DNA of 64,000 nucleotides from an uncultured Bacteroidia bacterium (GTDB lineage: Bacteria; Bacteroidota; Bacteroidia; Bacteroidales; UBA932), in NCBI GenBank assembly GCA_902789245.1, contig CADAND010000004.1:1-64000 (forward strand), read 5' to 3'. This document shows, piece after piece, positions 1 through 6,947 of the stretch. The notes beneath the pieces are model-generated. The model did not search any database, was not told the origin of the DNA, and saw only the letters and a list, made by a program, of their open reading frames with translations. How positions within the stretch are numbered: the first letter of the stretch is position 1; each line of letters begins with the position of its first letter. The translations under genes were made by a program, and so were the position numbers.

Positions 1-23
1 AGGCATGGACTTTTCCAATCCAT

Positions 24-139
24 GCCCTGGGGCCCTAGGAAGCCCGCAACACTAGATAAGTCGAGTCCACGCCTACGCGCAGACATTCACTGACCTATCA
101 GGTGTATTGCTTGTGAAATTTCCTAGGTTTCAGGGCAAC
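24..139 (-). ncRNA. 6S-like structured RNA (candidate)
   Basis: Read on the minus strand, this stretch folds into one long interrupted hairpin. Paired blocks, outermost to innermost, are 131-136 with 24-29, 120-127 with 34-41 (CCTAGGAA with TTCCTAGG), 102-110 with 46-52, 92-99 with 55-62 (8 pairs, one G-U), and an apical stem 82-84 with 65-67. Unpaired bubbles separate the blocks. A long rod with an internal bubble is the architecture of 6S RNA, which binds the RNA polymerase holoenzyme. A GGCATGGA/TCCATGCC hairpin at 2-26 follows and would act as a terminator. A TAGCATTTG sequence (151-159) upstream resembles a -7 box with one extra base. The 6S assignment is inference from shape; the fold itself is directly visible. 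Confidence 0.42.
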
Positions 140-534
140 CGAATTAATAGCAAATGCTAAATTAATAATTAAATGGCCTAATCAAAATCATCTGCGGAGG
201 GGACATGCCACTGGAGGGCGTAGAAGGGTGGTGGGGTCCGCAGGTGGCGGCCTGGGGCGCGCATCTGCGGACTTGACAGGGCCCACAGTGACGCCAAATC
301 AAGGTCGGGTCCGCAGGTGTTTTTGAACAAGGGGGGGTGTGCGTGGGACGCGGCTGCCGCGGGTGCTGGAGGCAGAAAAGCCTGTGGGGTGCAGGCAGAC
401 AAGCATTTTTTGCTTGGATGGCTGCACCCCCACAGGCTCTGCCGGAAGCACCGGGTGCTAGTAGCCTGTTGTATTTCATGCAGGCTACTCGCAGTATCGT
501 AGGAGATACCCGATCAGGTCGGGAAGGACGATGG
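140..534. other. non-coding region with strong hairpins
   Basis: No convincing protein gene was found. The stretch is rich in inverted repeats. CTGCGGA or its complement occurs four times (about 190, 239, 263, 311), the last two flanking an inner CTTGA/TCAAG pair. A 73-base compound hairpin covers 371-443 (GGCAGA with TCTGCC, then AGCCTGTGGGG with its complement, then AAGCA with TGCTT around six T). AGCACCGGGTGCT is a small palindrome at 447-459, and AGTAGCCTG (460-468) pairs with 481-489. The last part (505-530) is an F2-type palindrome. It may be a structured RNA, a transcription-end region, or a pile-up of palindromic elements. Confidence 0.5.
505..530. repeat. F2 palindromic element, intergenic
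   Basis: GATACCCGATCAGGTCGGGA followed by AGGACG, an imperfect palindrome of the F2 family, whose best copies read GATTCCCGATCAGGTCGGGA followed by ATGACG. It lies just downstream of the truA stop codon. Confidence 0.6.
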
Positions 535-1329
535 CTAGTAATCCACTTCGCTGAGGAAAAGAGCATTGCCCGGGGCGCTTTCGCCTGCAAGGGAGCGCTG
601 GGATTCGCCGGTCGAGCCGGCGAATGACGAAGGGAGGATCAGGGACTGGAAGTCGGCGACGGAGCGCTTGCCGCGGCCGACCTCGAGGAGCGTGCCGACG
701 ACGGCGCGGACCATGTTGCGAAGGAACCGGTCGGCGGCGATGCGGAAGTACCAGTAGTCGTCCCCGCCGTCGCGGCCGGTGAGCTGCAGGTGCGTGGGCG
801 TGTAGCGGTGCCAGGCCGCTTCCGAGACCGTACAGACCGAGGTCTTGGAGTCGGCGCCCGTCTTCTCGAAGCAGCGGAAATCATGCTGCCCGAGCAGCGC
901 CGCGGCGGCTTCGTTCATCGCGTCGAAATCCACGCCGGGGAAGGTGTAGAGACAGGAAAACGCATCCGCAAACGGATCCTTTACGCGATGCAGGAAGTAG
1001 GTGTATTCGCGCCGCGTGGCGTCAAAGCGCGCATGGAAATCCGGAGCTGCCGCAGCCACCTCGTGGATCACGATCGAACGCGGCAGAATGGCATTTAATT
1101 TGTAGCATAATTGATGCGTGTCAAGTTCCCCGGCTGCGTCAAAATGCGCGACGTAGCCGATTGCGTTGACGCCCGTGTCGGTCCGGCCTGCGCCGGTGAC
1201 GGCCACGGGGGCGTGCAGGAGGGTGGACAGGGCGCTTTCGAGCGCCTGCTGGACACTCGGAGCATCGGGCTGGATCTGCCAACCGCAGAAGTCCGCGCCG
1301 TTATACGAAAGCTTGACAAGATAGCGCAT
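535..1329 (-). CDS. truA: tRNA pseudouridine synthase A
   Basis: Converts uridines 38-40 in the anticodon arm of tRNAs to pseudouridine. The 264-residue product has the family opening YLVKLSYNGADFCGWQ and the catalytic-aspartate motif GAGRTDTGV near residue 50. The conserved LRNMVRAVVGTLLEVGRGK helix is near residue 210, and the usual C-terminal ALFLSEVDY closes the protein. About ten residues (roughly 233-242, FAGSTGESQ) before the final AGESAPG motif are encoded by an F2 palindrome and look like an in-frame insertion. The gene is divergent from moxR. A TAATTTTG box sits on the minus strand at 1344-1351, close to the ATG. Confidence 0.95.
   Translation of the reverse strand: MRYLVKLSYNGADFCGWQIQPDAPSVQQALESALSTLLHAPVAVTGAGRTDTGVNAIGYVAHFDAAGELDTHQLCYKLNAILPRSIVIHEVAAAAPDFHARFDATRREYTYFLHRVKDPFADAFSCLYTFPGVDFDAMNEAAAALLGQHDFRCFEKTGADSKTSVCTVSEAAWHRYTPTHLQLTGRDGGDDYWYFRIAADRFLRNMVRAVVGTLLEVGRGKRSVADFQSLILPSSFAGSTGESQRSLAGESAPGNALFLSEVDY
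602..629. repeat. F2 palindromic element inside truA
   Basis: GATTCGCCGG-TCGAG-CCGGCGAATGACG is a near-perfect palindrome with the F2 ending ATGACG. It lies in the truA reading frame, near the C-terminal end of the protein, and codes for residues absent from the usual TruA pattern. Its copy-like sequence and position suggest insertion rather than chance. Confidence 0.6.
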
Positions 1330-1343
1330 AAACTGACTGACTG

Positions 1344-1351
1344 CAAAATTA
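1344..1351 (-). promoter_or_regulatory. -7 box for truA
   Basis: On the minus strand this reads TAATTTTG, matching the Bacteroidota -7 consensus TAnnTTTG, 14 bases before the truA start codon. No clear TTTG -33 element was found at the expected distance. Confidence 0.45.
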
Positions 1352-2353
1352 ATGAATTATATGGAAAGTGTAAACATCAAGGAGCTCAACGAGCGCATCC
1401 AGCAGGAGAGCGCATTCGTAGATCTCCTCTCCCTGGAGATGGGCAAGGTCATCGTGGGGCAGAAGCACCTGGTGGAGAACCTGATGATCGCGATGCTGGC
1501 CGACGGCCACATCCTCCTCGAGGGTGTGCCGGGCCTGGCGAAAACCCTTGCGATCAGCACCCTGTCCCAGGCGGTCAACGCCAAGTTCAGCCGTATCCAG
1601 TTCACCCCCGACCTGCTGCCGGCCGACGTCACGGGCACGCTCATCTATTCCCAGAAAAAAGAAGCCTTCGAGGTGCACAAGGGCCCCGTCTTCGCCAACT
1701 TCGTGCTGGCGGACGAAATCAACCGCGCCCCGGCCAAGGTCCAGTCCGCCCTGCTGGAAGCCATGCAGGAGCGCCAGGTGACCCTGGGCGACCAGACCTA
1801 CAAGCTGCCGGAGCCCTTCCTCGTGATGGCCACGCAGAACCCGATCGAGCAGGAAGGCACCTACCCCCTCCCGGAGGCCCAGGTGGACCGTTTCATGCTC
1901 AAGGTCGTGGTGAGCTACCCCAAGAAGGATGAGGAGAAACTCATCATCCGGATGAACAACACCGGCGTGTTCCCCAAGGCCAGCGCCGTCGTGAGCCCGG
2001 AGGACATCGTCCGCGCCCGCAGCGTCGTGCGCGACGTCTACATGGACGAGAAGATCGAACGCTATATCGTGGATATCGTGTACGCCACCCGCACCCCGGA
2101 AGAGTACGGGCTGAAGGGCCTCAAGGATCTGATTTCCTTCGGCGGCTCGCCGCGTGCGAGCATCAGCCTGTCGATGGCGGCCAAGGCCTACGCTTTCATC
2201 AAGCGCCGCGGCTATGTCATCCCCGAGGACGTGCGGGCCGTGTGCCCGGAGGTACTGCGCCACCGTATCGGCCTGACCTACGAGGCCGAGGCCGAGAACG
2301 TGACGCCGGAAGAGATTATCGATCAGGTCATCAATGCCGTCATCGTCCCTTAA
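1352..2353 (+). CDS. MoxR-family AAA+ ATPase
   Basis: A 333-residue AAA+ ATPase that heads the Bat operon. MoxR proteins are chaperone-like ATPases that work with von Willebrand factor A (vWA) proteins encoded beside them. Walker A (EGVPGLAKT, residues 57-65), Walker B (VLADEINRAP, about 118-127) and the sensor motif ATQNPIEQEGTYPLPEAQ (about 160-177) are intact. A second in-frame ATG at 1361 could be the true start; neither has a convincing ribosome-binding site. The 3' end overlaps the next gene by 20 bases, suggesting coupled translation. Confidence 0.95.
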   Translation: MNYMESVNIKELNERIQQESAFVDLLSLEMGKVIVGQKHLVENLMIAMLADGHILLEGVPGLAKTLAISTLSQAVNAKFSRIQFTPDLLPADVTGTLIYSQKKEAFEVHKGPVFANFVLADEINRAPAKVQSALLEAMQERQVTLGDQTYKLPEPFLVMATQNPIEQEGTYPLPEAQVDRFMLKVVVSYPKKDEEKLIIRMNNTGVFPKASAVVSPEDIVRARSVVRDVYMDEKIERYIVDIVYATRTPEEYGLKGLKDLISFGGSPRASISLSMAAKAYAFIKRRGYVIPEDVRAVCPEVLRHRIGLTYEAEAENVTPEEIIDQVINAVIVP

Positions 2354-3236
2354 TACCAGCGCGACCGCTCTCCTGAAGAAAGTCAGGAAGATCGAGATCA
2401 AGACCAAGGCGCTCTCCCACCAGATTTTTGCCGGCGAGTACCATTCGGCCTTCAAGGGCCGGGGTATGGCCTTCAGCGAGGTGCGGGAGTACCAGTGGGG
2501 GGATGACGTGCGCTCGATGGACTGGAACGTGACGGCGCGCCTGCGCGCCCCGTACGTGAAGGTGTACGAGGAAGAGCGAGAGCTGACGGTGGTGCTGCTC
2601 GTGGACGTGAGCCGCTCGGGCCTGTTCGGCACGGCGGCCCTGACCAAGCGCGAGCGCATCGCGGAAATCGCGGCCGTGCTCTCCTTCAGCGCCATCCTCA
2701 ACAACGACAAGGTGGGTGCGCTCTTCTTTTCCGACCATGTCGAGAAATTCATCCCGCCGGGAAAGGGCCGTTCGCACCTGCTGCACATCATCCGCGAGAT
2801 GCTGGAGCTGCAGCCCGCTTCCGACGGCACGGACATCGGCGCTGCGCTGAAGTTCCTCACGAACGCCATCAAGAAGAAATGTACGGCCTTCCTGCTGAGC
2901 GACATGCTCGACACCGACGCCGCCGGCAACCCCCGCTACGAGGAGGCGCTCAAGGTCGCGGTGAACCGCCATGACCTCAGCGTCATCCAGGTACACGACC
3001 CCCGGGAGCGGGCCCTGCCCGCCGTGGGCCTCGTGCACATCAAGGACAGCGAGTCGGGCGAGGGAGCCTGGGTGAACACGGACAGCCGCAAGGTCCGCGC
3101 CGCCTATGAGCGCTGGTTTGCCGACCTGTCCGCCCGGGAGGAGAGCCTGCTGAACAAATACCAGGTCGACCACGTGGACATTGCCACGGACGACGATTAT
3201 GTCAAGGGCCTGATGGCCCTGTTCAACCGAAGATGA
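2334..3236 (+). CDS. DUF58 domain protein of the Bat operon
   Basis: A 300-residue protein with the DUF58 signature REYQWGDDVRSMDWNVTARL (about 51-70). A degenerate vWA-like fold follows, with a metal-site-like DVSRS at 91-95. DUF58 proteins are standard partners of MoxR ATPases; the biochemical role is not established. No signal peptide or membrane helix is evident, so it is probably cytoplasmic. It starts inside the 3' end of moxR and overlaps the following gene by four bases, as expected in a tightly coupled operon. Confidence 0.9.
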   Translation: MPSSSLNTSATALLKKVRKIEIKTKALSHQIFAGEYHSAFKGRGMAFSEVREYQWGDDVRSMDWNVTARLRAPYVKVYEEERELTVVLLVDVSRSGLFGTAALTKRERIAEIAAVLSFSAILNNDKVGALFFSDHVEKFIPPGKGRSHLLHIIREMLELQPASDGTDIGAALKFLTNAIKKKCTAFLLSDMLDTDAAGNPRYEEALKVAVNRHDLSVIQVHDPRERALPAVGLVHIKDSESGEGAWVNTDSRKVRAAYERWFADLSAREESLLNKYQVDHVDIATDDDYVKGLMALFNRR

Positions 3237-4195
3237 AAGTGTTGACACTCATACTGGCAGCCATGCTGGACATGGTCCCGGCGGGACAGGCTTACCTGAA
3301 GCCGCTCCAGCCCCGGGATTCCATCCTCATCGCCGACCAGCTCGAATACGGTTTCCAGCTTGACAGCCTGGCGGAAGGTACGCCGGTCGCGCTGCCCGAT
3401 TTCTCGGGCGCGTCGAACGACACCCTGACGCTCGTGCGCAGCTGGCAGATCGACACCACGGCCCGCCTGCGCGTCCGCCAGCCGGGTAGCCGGGAGCGCG
3501 CGAAGCTTTACAGCATCCGCGGCAGCATCGTGCTGGCCCCCTTCGAAGAGGGACTCTATCACCTGCCGCCCATCCCCGTGCTGCGCGGCACGGACACCCT
3601 GCTCTTCGAGGGCCTGGACATGGAAGTGAAGACGATGCCGGTCGATACGGCCACCTTCCAGATCCACGATATCAAGGGACAGATGCGCTATCCGCTGACC
3701 TTCCGCGAGTTGCTTCCCTGGATCGCCGGCTTGTGGCTGCTGGCCGCGCTTGTGATCCTGGCGGTCTGCCTGATCCAGCTGCACCGCCGCCAGGCCGCCG
3801 GTGCGGACAAGCCGAAGGACCCCGCCTACATTGTGGCGCTGCGCGAACTGGACAAGTGGCGCGGCGACAAGTTCTGGGCACCGGACAAGCAGAAATCCTA
3901 TTATTCGGGCATTACCGACGCCCTCAAGAATTATATCGAAGACCGCTTCGGCGTGGATGCGCCGGAGATGACGACGGCCGAGCTCTTCGAGGCGCTGAAG
4001 CAGGCGGAAGACCTGCCGGCGGACTTGCGCGAGGAGCTGCGCGAGGTCTTCGAGTGCGCCGACTTCGTCAAATTCGCGAAGCACACCGCTTCGCAGGAAG
4101 AGAACGCCCGCGCGCTGCCGACGGCCGTCCGCTTCGTGACATCCACCTACCAGACCGTGCTTGAGGAGGAGCAGAAGGACGAACATGAACTTTGA
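3233..4195 (+). CDS. Bat operon membrane protein, function unknown
   Basis: A 320-residue protein with an N-terminal signal-like segment (1-20), a periplasmic beta-rich part to about residue 155, one membrane helix (about 160-183) and a charged cytoplasmic tail. This resembles the uncharacterised protein found between the DUF58 gene and batA in many Bacteroidota Bat operons. The layout is similar to BatD: an extracytoplasmic domain, one helix and a helical C-terminal region. It overlaps the DUF58 gene by four bases and batA by eleven, so it is certainly co-translated with them. The function is not known. Confidence 0.8.
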   Translation: MKVLTLILAAMLDMVPAGQAYLKPLQPRDSILIADQLEYGFQLDSLAEGTPVALPDFSGASNDTLTLVRSWQIDTTARLRVRQPGSRERAKLYSIRGSIVLAPFEEGLYHLPPIPVLRGTDTLLFEGLDMEVKTMPVDTATFQIHDIKGQMRYPLTFRELLPWIAGLWLLAALVILAVCLIQLHRRQAAGADKPKDPAYIVALRELDKWRGDKFWAPDKQKSYYSGITDALKNYIEDRFGVDAPEMTTAELFEALKQAEDLPADLREELREVFECADFVKFAKHTASQEENARALPTAVRFVTSTYQTVLEEEQKDEHEL

Positions 4196-5168
4196 GTATC
4201 CTTCCCTACTCTGGCTGCTGCTCGTGCCGCTGCTGCTCGTCGCGCTCTACGTATACCGGGAGCTGGCGGGCCGGCGTCCGCACCTGCGCGTCTCCACGGC
4301 GTCGCCCTGGCTGCAGGGCGGCCGTTCGGCGCTGGGCGTGATCCGGCATCTGCCGATGGTGCTCCGCACCGCGGCGCTGTGCCTGATCATCATCGCCCTG
4401 GCGCGCCCGCGCTCGTCCTCCGAAGTGGAGAAGCGCGACACGGAGGGCATCGACATCGTACTGGCCATGGACGTGTCGACGAGTATGCTGGCGCGCGACT
4501 TCACGCCTGACCGCCTCAGCGCGGCCAAGGACATCGCCATCGAATTCATCGCCCAGCGGCCCACCGACCGCATGGGTATCGTAGTATTTGCGGGCGAAAG
4601 CTACACGCAGTGCCCGCTGACCACCGACCGCGCCACCCTCATCAACCTGATGAAGGAGGTGCAGACCGACCTCATCGAGGACGGCACCGCCATCGGCAAC
4701 GGTCTCGCCACCGCCGTGGCGCGCATGATGGATTCCGATGCTCCGAGCCGCGTGGTGATCCTGCTCACGGACGGCGTGAACAACAGCGGCGAGGTGGCCC
4801 CGCAGACGGCCGCCGAGATTGCCAGGACCTACGGTGTCCGCGTCTATACGATCGGCGTAGGCGCCAACGGCATGGCCCCTTACCCGGTGATGACCCCCTG
4901 GGGCGTGGAGATGCAGAAGGTGCAGGTCGAGATCGACGAGGATCTGCTCAAGGGCATCGCCGACGCCACGGGCGGACGCTACTTCCGCGCCACGGACAAC
5001 ACCAAGCTCGCGGAGATTTATTCGGAAATCAACAAGATGGAGAAAGCGCGCACCACGGTGGACAGCTTCCCCGTCTATAAAGAACTGTTCGGCCGCTTCG
5101 GCGTGGCTGCGCTTATCTGCCTGCTGCTCGAACTGCTGGTCGTGCTTGTATTGAGGAGGATGCCGTAG
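4185..5168 (+). CDS. batA: BatA, vWA aerotolerance protein
   Basis: A 327-residue membrane-anchored vWA protein of the Bacteroides aerotolerance operon. Two hydrophobic segments (about 5-25 and 58-75) precede the vWA domain, and a third helix lies at the C-terminus. The metal-ion-dependent adhesion site is intact (AMDVSTS at 95-101, with a conserved threonine downstream and LTDGVNNSG later). The start was set at 4185 because the protein then begins with the family pattern FEYPSLLWLL and overlaps the upstream gene by only eleven bases. The Bat operon has been associated with oxygen tolerance in Bacteroides fragilis; the molecular function is unsettled. Confidence 0.93.
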   Translation: MNFEYPSLLWLLLVPLLLVALYVYRELAGRRPHLRVSTASPWLQGGRSALGVIRHLPMVLRTAALCLIIIALARPRSSSEVEKRDTEGIDIVLAMDVSTSMLARDFTPDRLSAAKDIAIEFIAQRPTDRMGIVVFAGESYTQCPLTTDRATLINLMKEVQTDLIEDGTAIGNGLATAVARMMDSDAPSRVVILLTDGVNNSGEVAPQTAAEIARTYGVRVYTIGVGANGMAPYPVMTPWGVEMQKVQVEIDEDLLKGIADATGGRYFRATDNTKLAEIYSEINKMEKARTTVDSFPVYKELFGRFGVAALICLLLELLVVLVLRRMP

Positions 5169-5169
5169 T

Positions 5170-6171
5170 ATGTTGATGTTTGCCCGTGCCCATTTTCTGT
5201 GGCTGCTGCTGCTCGTCCCGGTGATCCTGCTCGGATACGCCCTGCTGCGGCGTGCCCGCCGGCGCCGCGTGCGCCGTTTCGGCGAGGAAGCGCTCGTGGA
5301 CGCCCTGATGCCCTCCTGGTCCGGCGCCAAAGGCTGGTGGCGGACCGTCCTGTTCTGCCTGGGCTTTGCCTGCTTCGCGGTCGGCCTGGCCCGCCCGATG
5401 CTGGGTGCCAAGCTCGTGGAGCGCGAGACCAAGGGCGCCGAAATCATGATCTGCCTGGACGTGTCCAATTCGATGCTGGCCCAGGACTATACCCCGGATC
5501 GCCTGTCGCGGGCCAAGCTGGCCATCTCCCGCATCGTGGACCGCCTGGACGGAGACCGCATCGGCCTGATCATCTTCGCCGGCAGCTCCTTCGTGCAGCT
5601 GCCGATCACGACGGACTACGTATCCGCGAAGATGTTCCTCAATTCCATCAACACCGAGTCTGTGCCCGTGCAGGGTACGGCCATCGGCGACGCCATCCTG
5701 ACGGCGGCCAAGAGCTTCAGCACGCAGAGTGAGAAGAGCCGCGCCATCATCGTCATCACTGACGGCGAGAACCATGAGGACGATCCCGTGGACGCCGCCC
5801 GGCAGGTGGCCGACACGGGCATCCGCGTCTACACGATCGGCGTGGGCTCCCTGCGGGGCCAGCCCATCCCCAAGGACGGTGACCTGATGAAGGACAAGGA
5901 CGGCAACATCGTCGTCACCCGCCTCGACGAGGAGACCCTCAAGAAGATCGCCTCCGTCGGCAACGGCGCCTACGTCCACGCCGGTGGCGAGGAATTCGGC
6001 CTCAACCCCATTCTCGACGAGATCCGCAAGCTCGAGGACGAGCGTTTCAACAACGTGGTCTTCGAGGAGTATGACGAACAGTATATGTATTTCTTCGCTG
6101 CCGCGCTGCTCTTCTTCGTACTGGAGATGCTGATCGGCGAGCGGCGGTCCAAAAAACGCTTGTTCGAATGA
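5170..6171 (+). CDS. batB: BatB, vWA aerotolerance protein
   Basis: A 333-residue paralogue of BatA with the same plan: N-terminal hydrophobic segments, a vWA domain with DVSNSM (97-102) and ITDGENHED motifs, and a C-terminal membrane helix. It starts one base after the batA stop codon. Its end overlaps batC by four bases. BatA and BatB are expected to form a membrane complex facing the periplasm; this is known for the family and not shown here. Confidence 0.93.
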   Translation: MLMFARAHFLWLLLLVPVILLGYALLRRARRRRVRRFGEEALVDALMPSWSGAKGWWRTVLFCLGFACFAVGLARPMLGAKLVERETKGAEIMICLDVSNSMLAQDYTPDRLSRAKLAISRIVDRLDGDRIGLIIFAGSSFVQLPITTDYVSAKMFLNSINTESVPVQGTAIGDAILTAAKSFSTQSEKSRAIIVITDGENHEDDPVDAARQVADTGIRVYTIGVGSLRGQPIPKDGDLMKDKDGNIVVTRLDEETLKKIASVGNGAYVHAGGEEFGLNPILDEIRKLEDERFNNVVFEEYDEQYMYFFAAALLFFVLEMLIGERRSKKRLFE

Positions 6172-6947
6172 AAAAGGTCTTACTCATATTCCTGATACTC
6201 TGCAGTCTGCCCGCCTTTGCGCAGGCGGACAAACATGATGTCCGCGCCGGCAACCGCAAGTTCGGCCGCGGGCGTTTCAAGGAGTCGGAGATCGACTACC
6301 GCAAGGCGGTGCTCAAGGATTCCACCTCCGTGACCGCGAACTACAACCTCGCCTCCGCGCTCTACCGCCAGGAGGACTGGGCCGGGGCGGCGAAGGCCCT
6401 GGAAAGCGTGAAGGAGCAGCCGGGCCTCCCGGCGCAGTACCACTACAACGCCGGCGACGCCGCACTGCAGCAGCAGGACTACCAGGCGGCCGTGCAGGCC
6501 TTCCGGCAGGCGCTTCTGCAGGATCCGGGCGATCTGGACGCCAAGGAGAACTACATCTACGCCAAGAAGATGCTGCAGAACCAGCAGGGCGGTGGCGGCG
6601 ACAACCAGCAGAACCAGGATCAGAACCAGGATCAGAACCAGGATCAGAACCAGGATCAGAACCAAAATCAGGACCAGAATCAAGACCAGAACAACCAGGA
6701 CCAGCAGCAGAACCAGGACCAGAATCAGGATCAAAACCAGAATCAGGACCAGGATCAGCAGCAGGATCAGAATAACCAGAATCAACAACAACAGCAGCAA
6801 CAGCAGCAACAGGAGCCCCAGATTTCTCCCCAGCAGGCCCAGCAGATGCTCCGGGCCATCCAGGCCAAGGAGAAGGAGACCCAGGACAAGGTGAACAAGG
6901 AGAAGGCCGCGCTGCTGAAATCGCGTCAGAAAGAAAAGAATTGGTGA
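6168..6947 (+). CDS. batC: BatC, TPR protein with Gln/Asn/Asp repeat
   Basis: A 259-residue exported protein with a signal peptide (1-20, ending AFAQA) and tetratricopeptide repeats to about residue 130. A very long low-complexity stretch (about 146-222) follows, built of QNQD/QDQN units and ending in a polyglutamine run. The C-terminus is a charged helix. TPR proteins of this position bind partner proteins in the Bat complex. The repeat (6600-6815) is made of near-identical CAGAACCAGGAT units, so its length probably changes by slippage. The TGA overlaps the ATG of the next gene (TGATG). Confidence 0.88.
   Translation: MKKVLLIFLILCSLPAFAQADKHDVRAGNRKFGRGRFKESEIDYRKAVLKDSTSVTANYNLASALYRQEDWAGAAKALESVKEQPGLPAQYHYNAGDAALQQQDYQAAVQAFRQALLQDPGDLDAKENYIYAKKMLQNQQGGGGDNQQNQDQNQDQNQDQNQDQNQNQDQNQDQNNQDQQQNQDQNQDQNQNQDQDQQQDQNNQNQQQQQQQQQQEPQISPQQAQQMLRAIQAKEKETQDKVNKEKAALLKSRQKEKNW
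6600..6815 (+). repeat. CAGAACCAGGAT tandem repeat in batC
   Basis: A degenerate 12-base tandem repeat (AACCAGGATCAG and variants), followed by a CAA/CAG run. It encodes Gln-Asn-Gln-Asp repeats inside batC. Adjacent units at about 6613-6660 are identical, pointing to recent expansion. Confidence 0.85.

Noticed and set aside
6600-6815. Regular repeats in batC as a CRISPR array
   Set aside because: Units are 12 bases, directly adjacent without spacers, and translate as part of an open gene.
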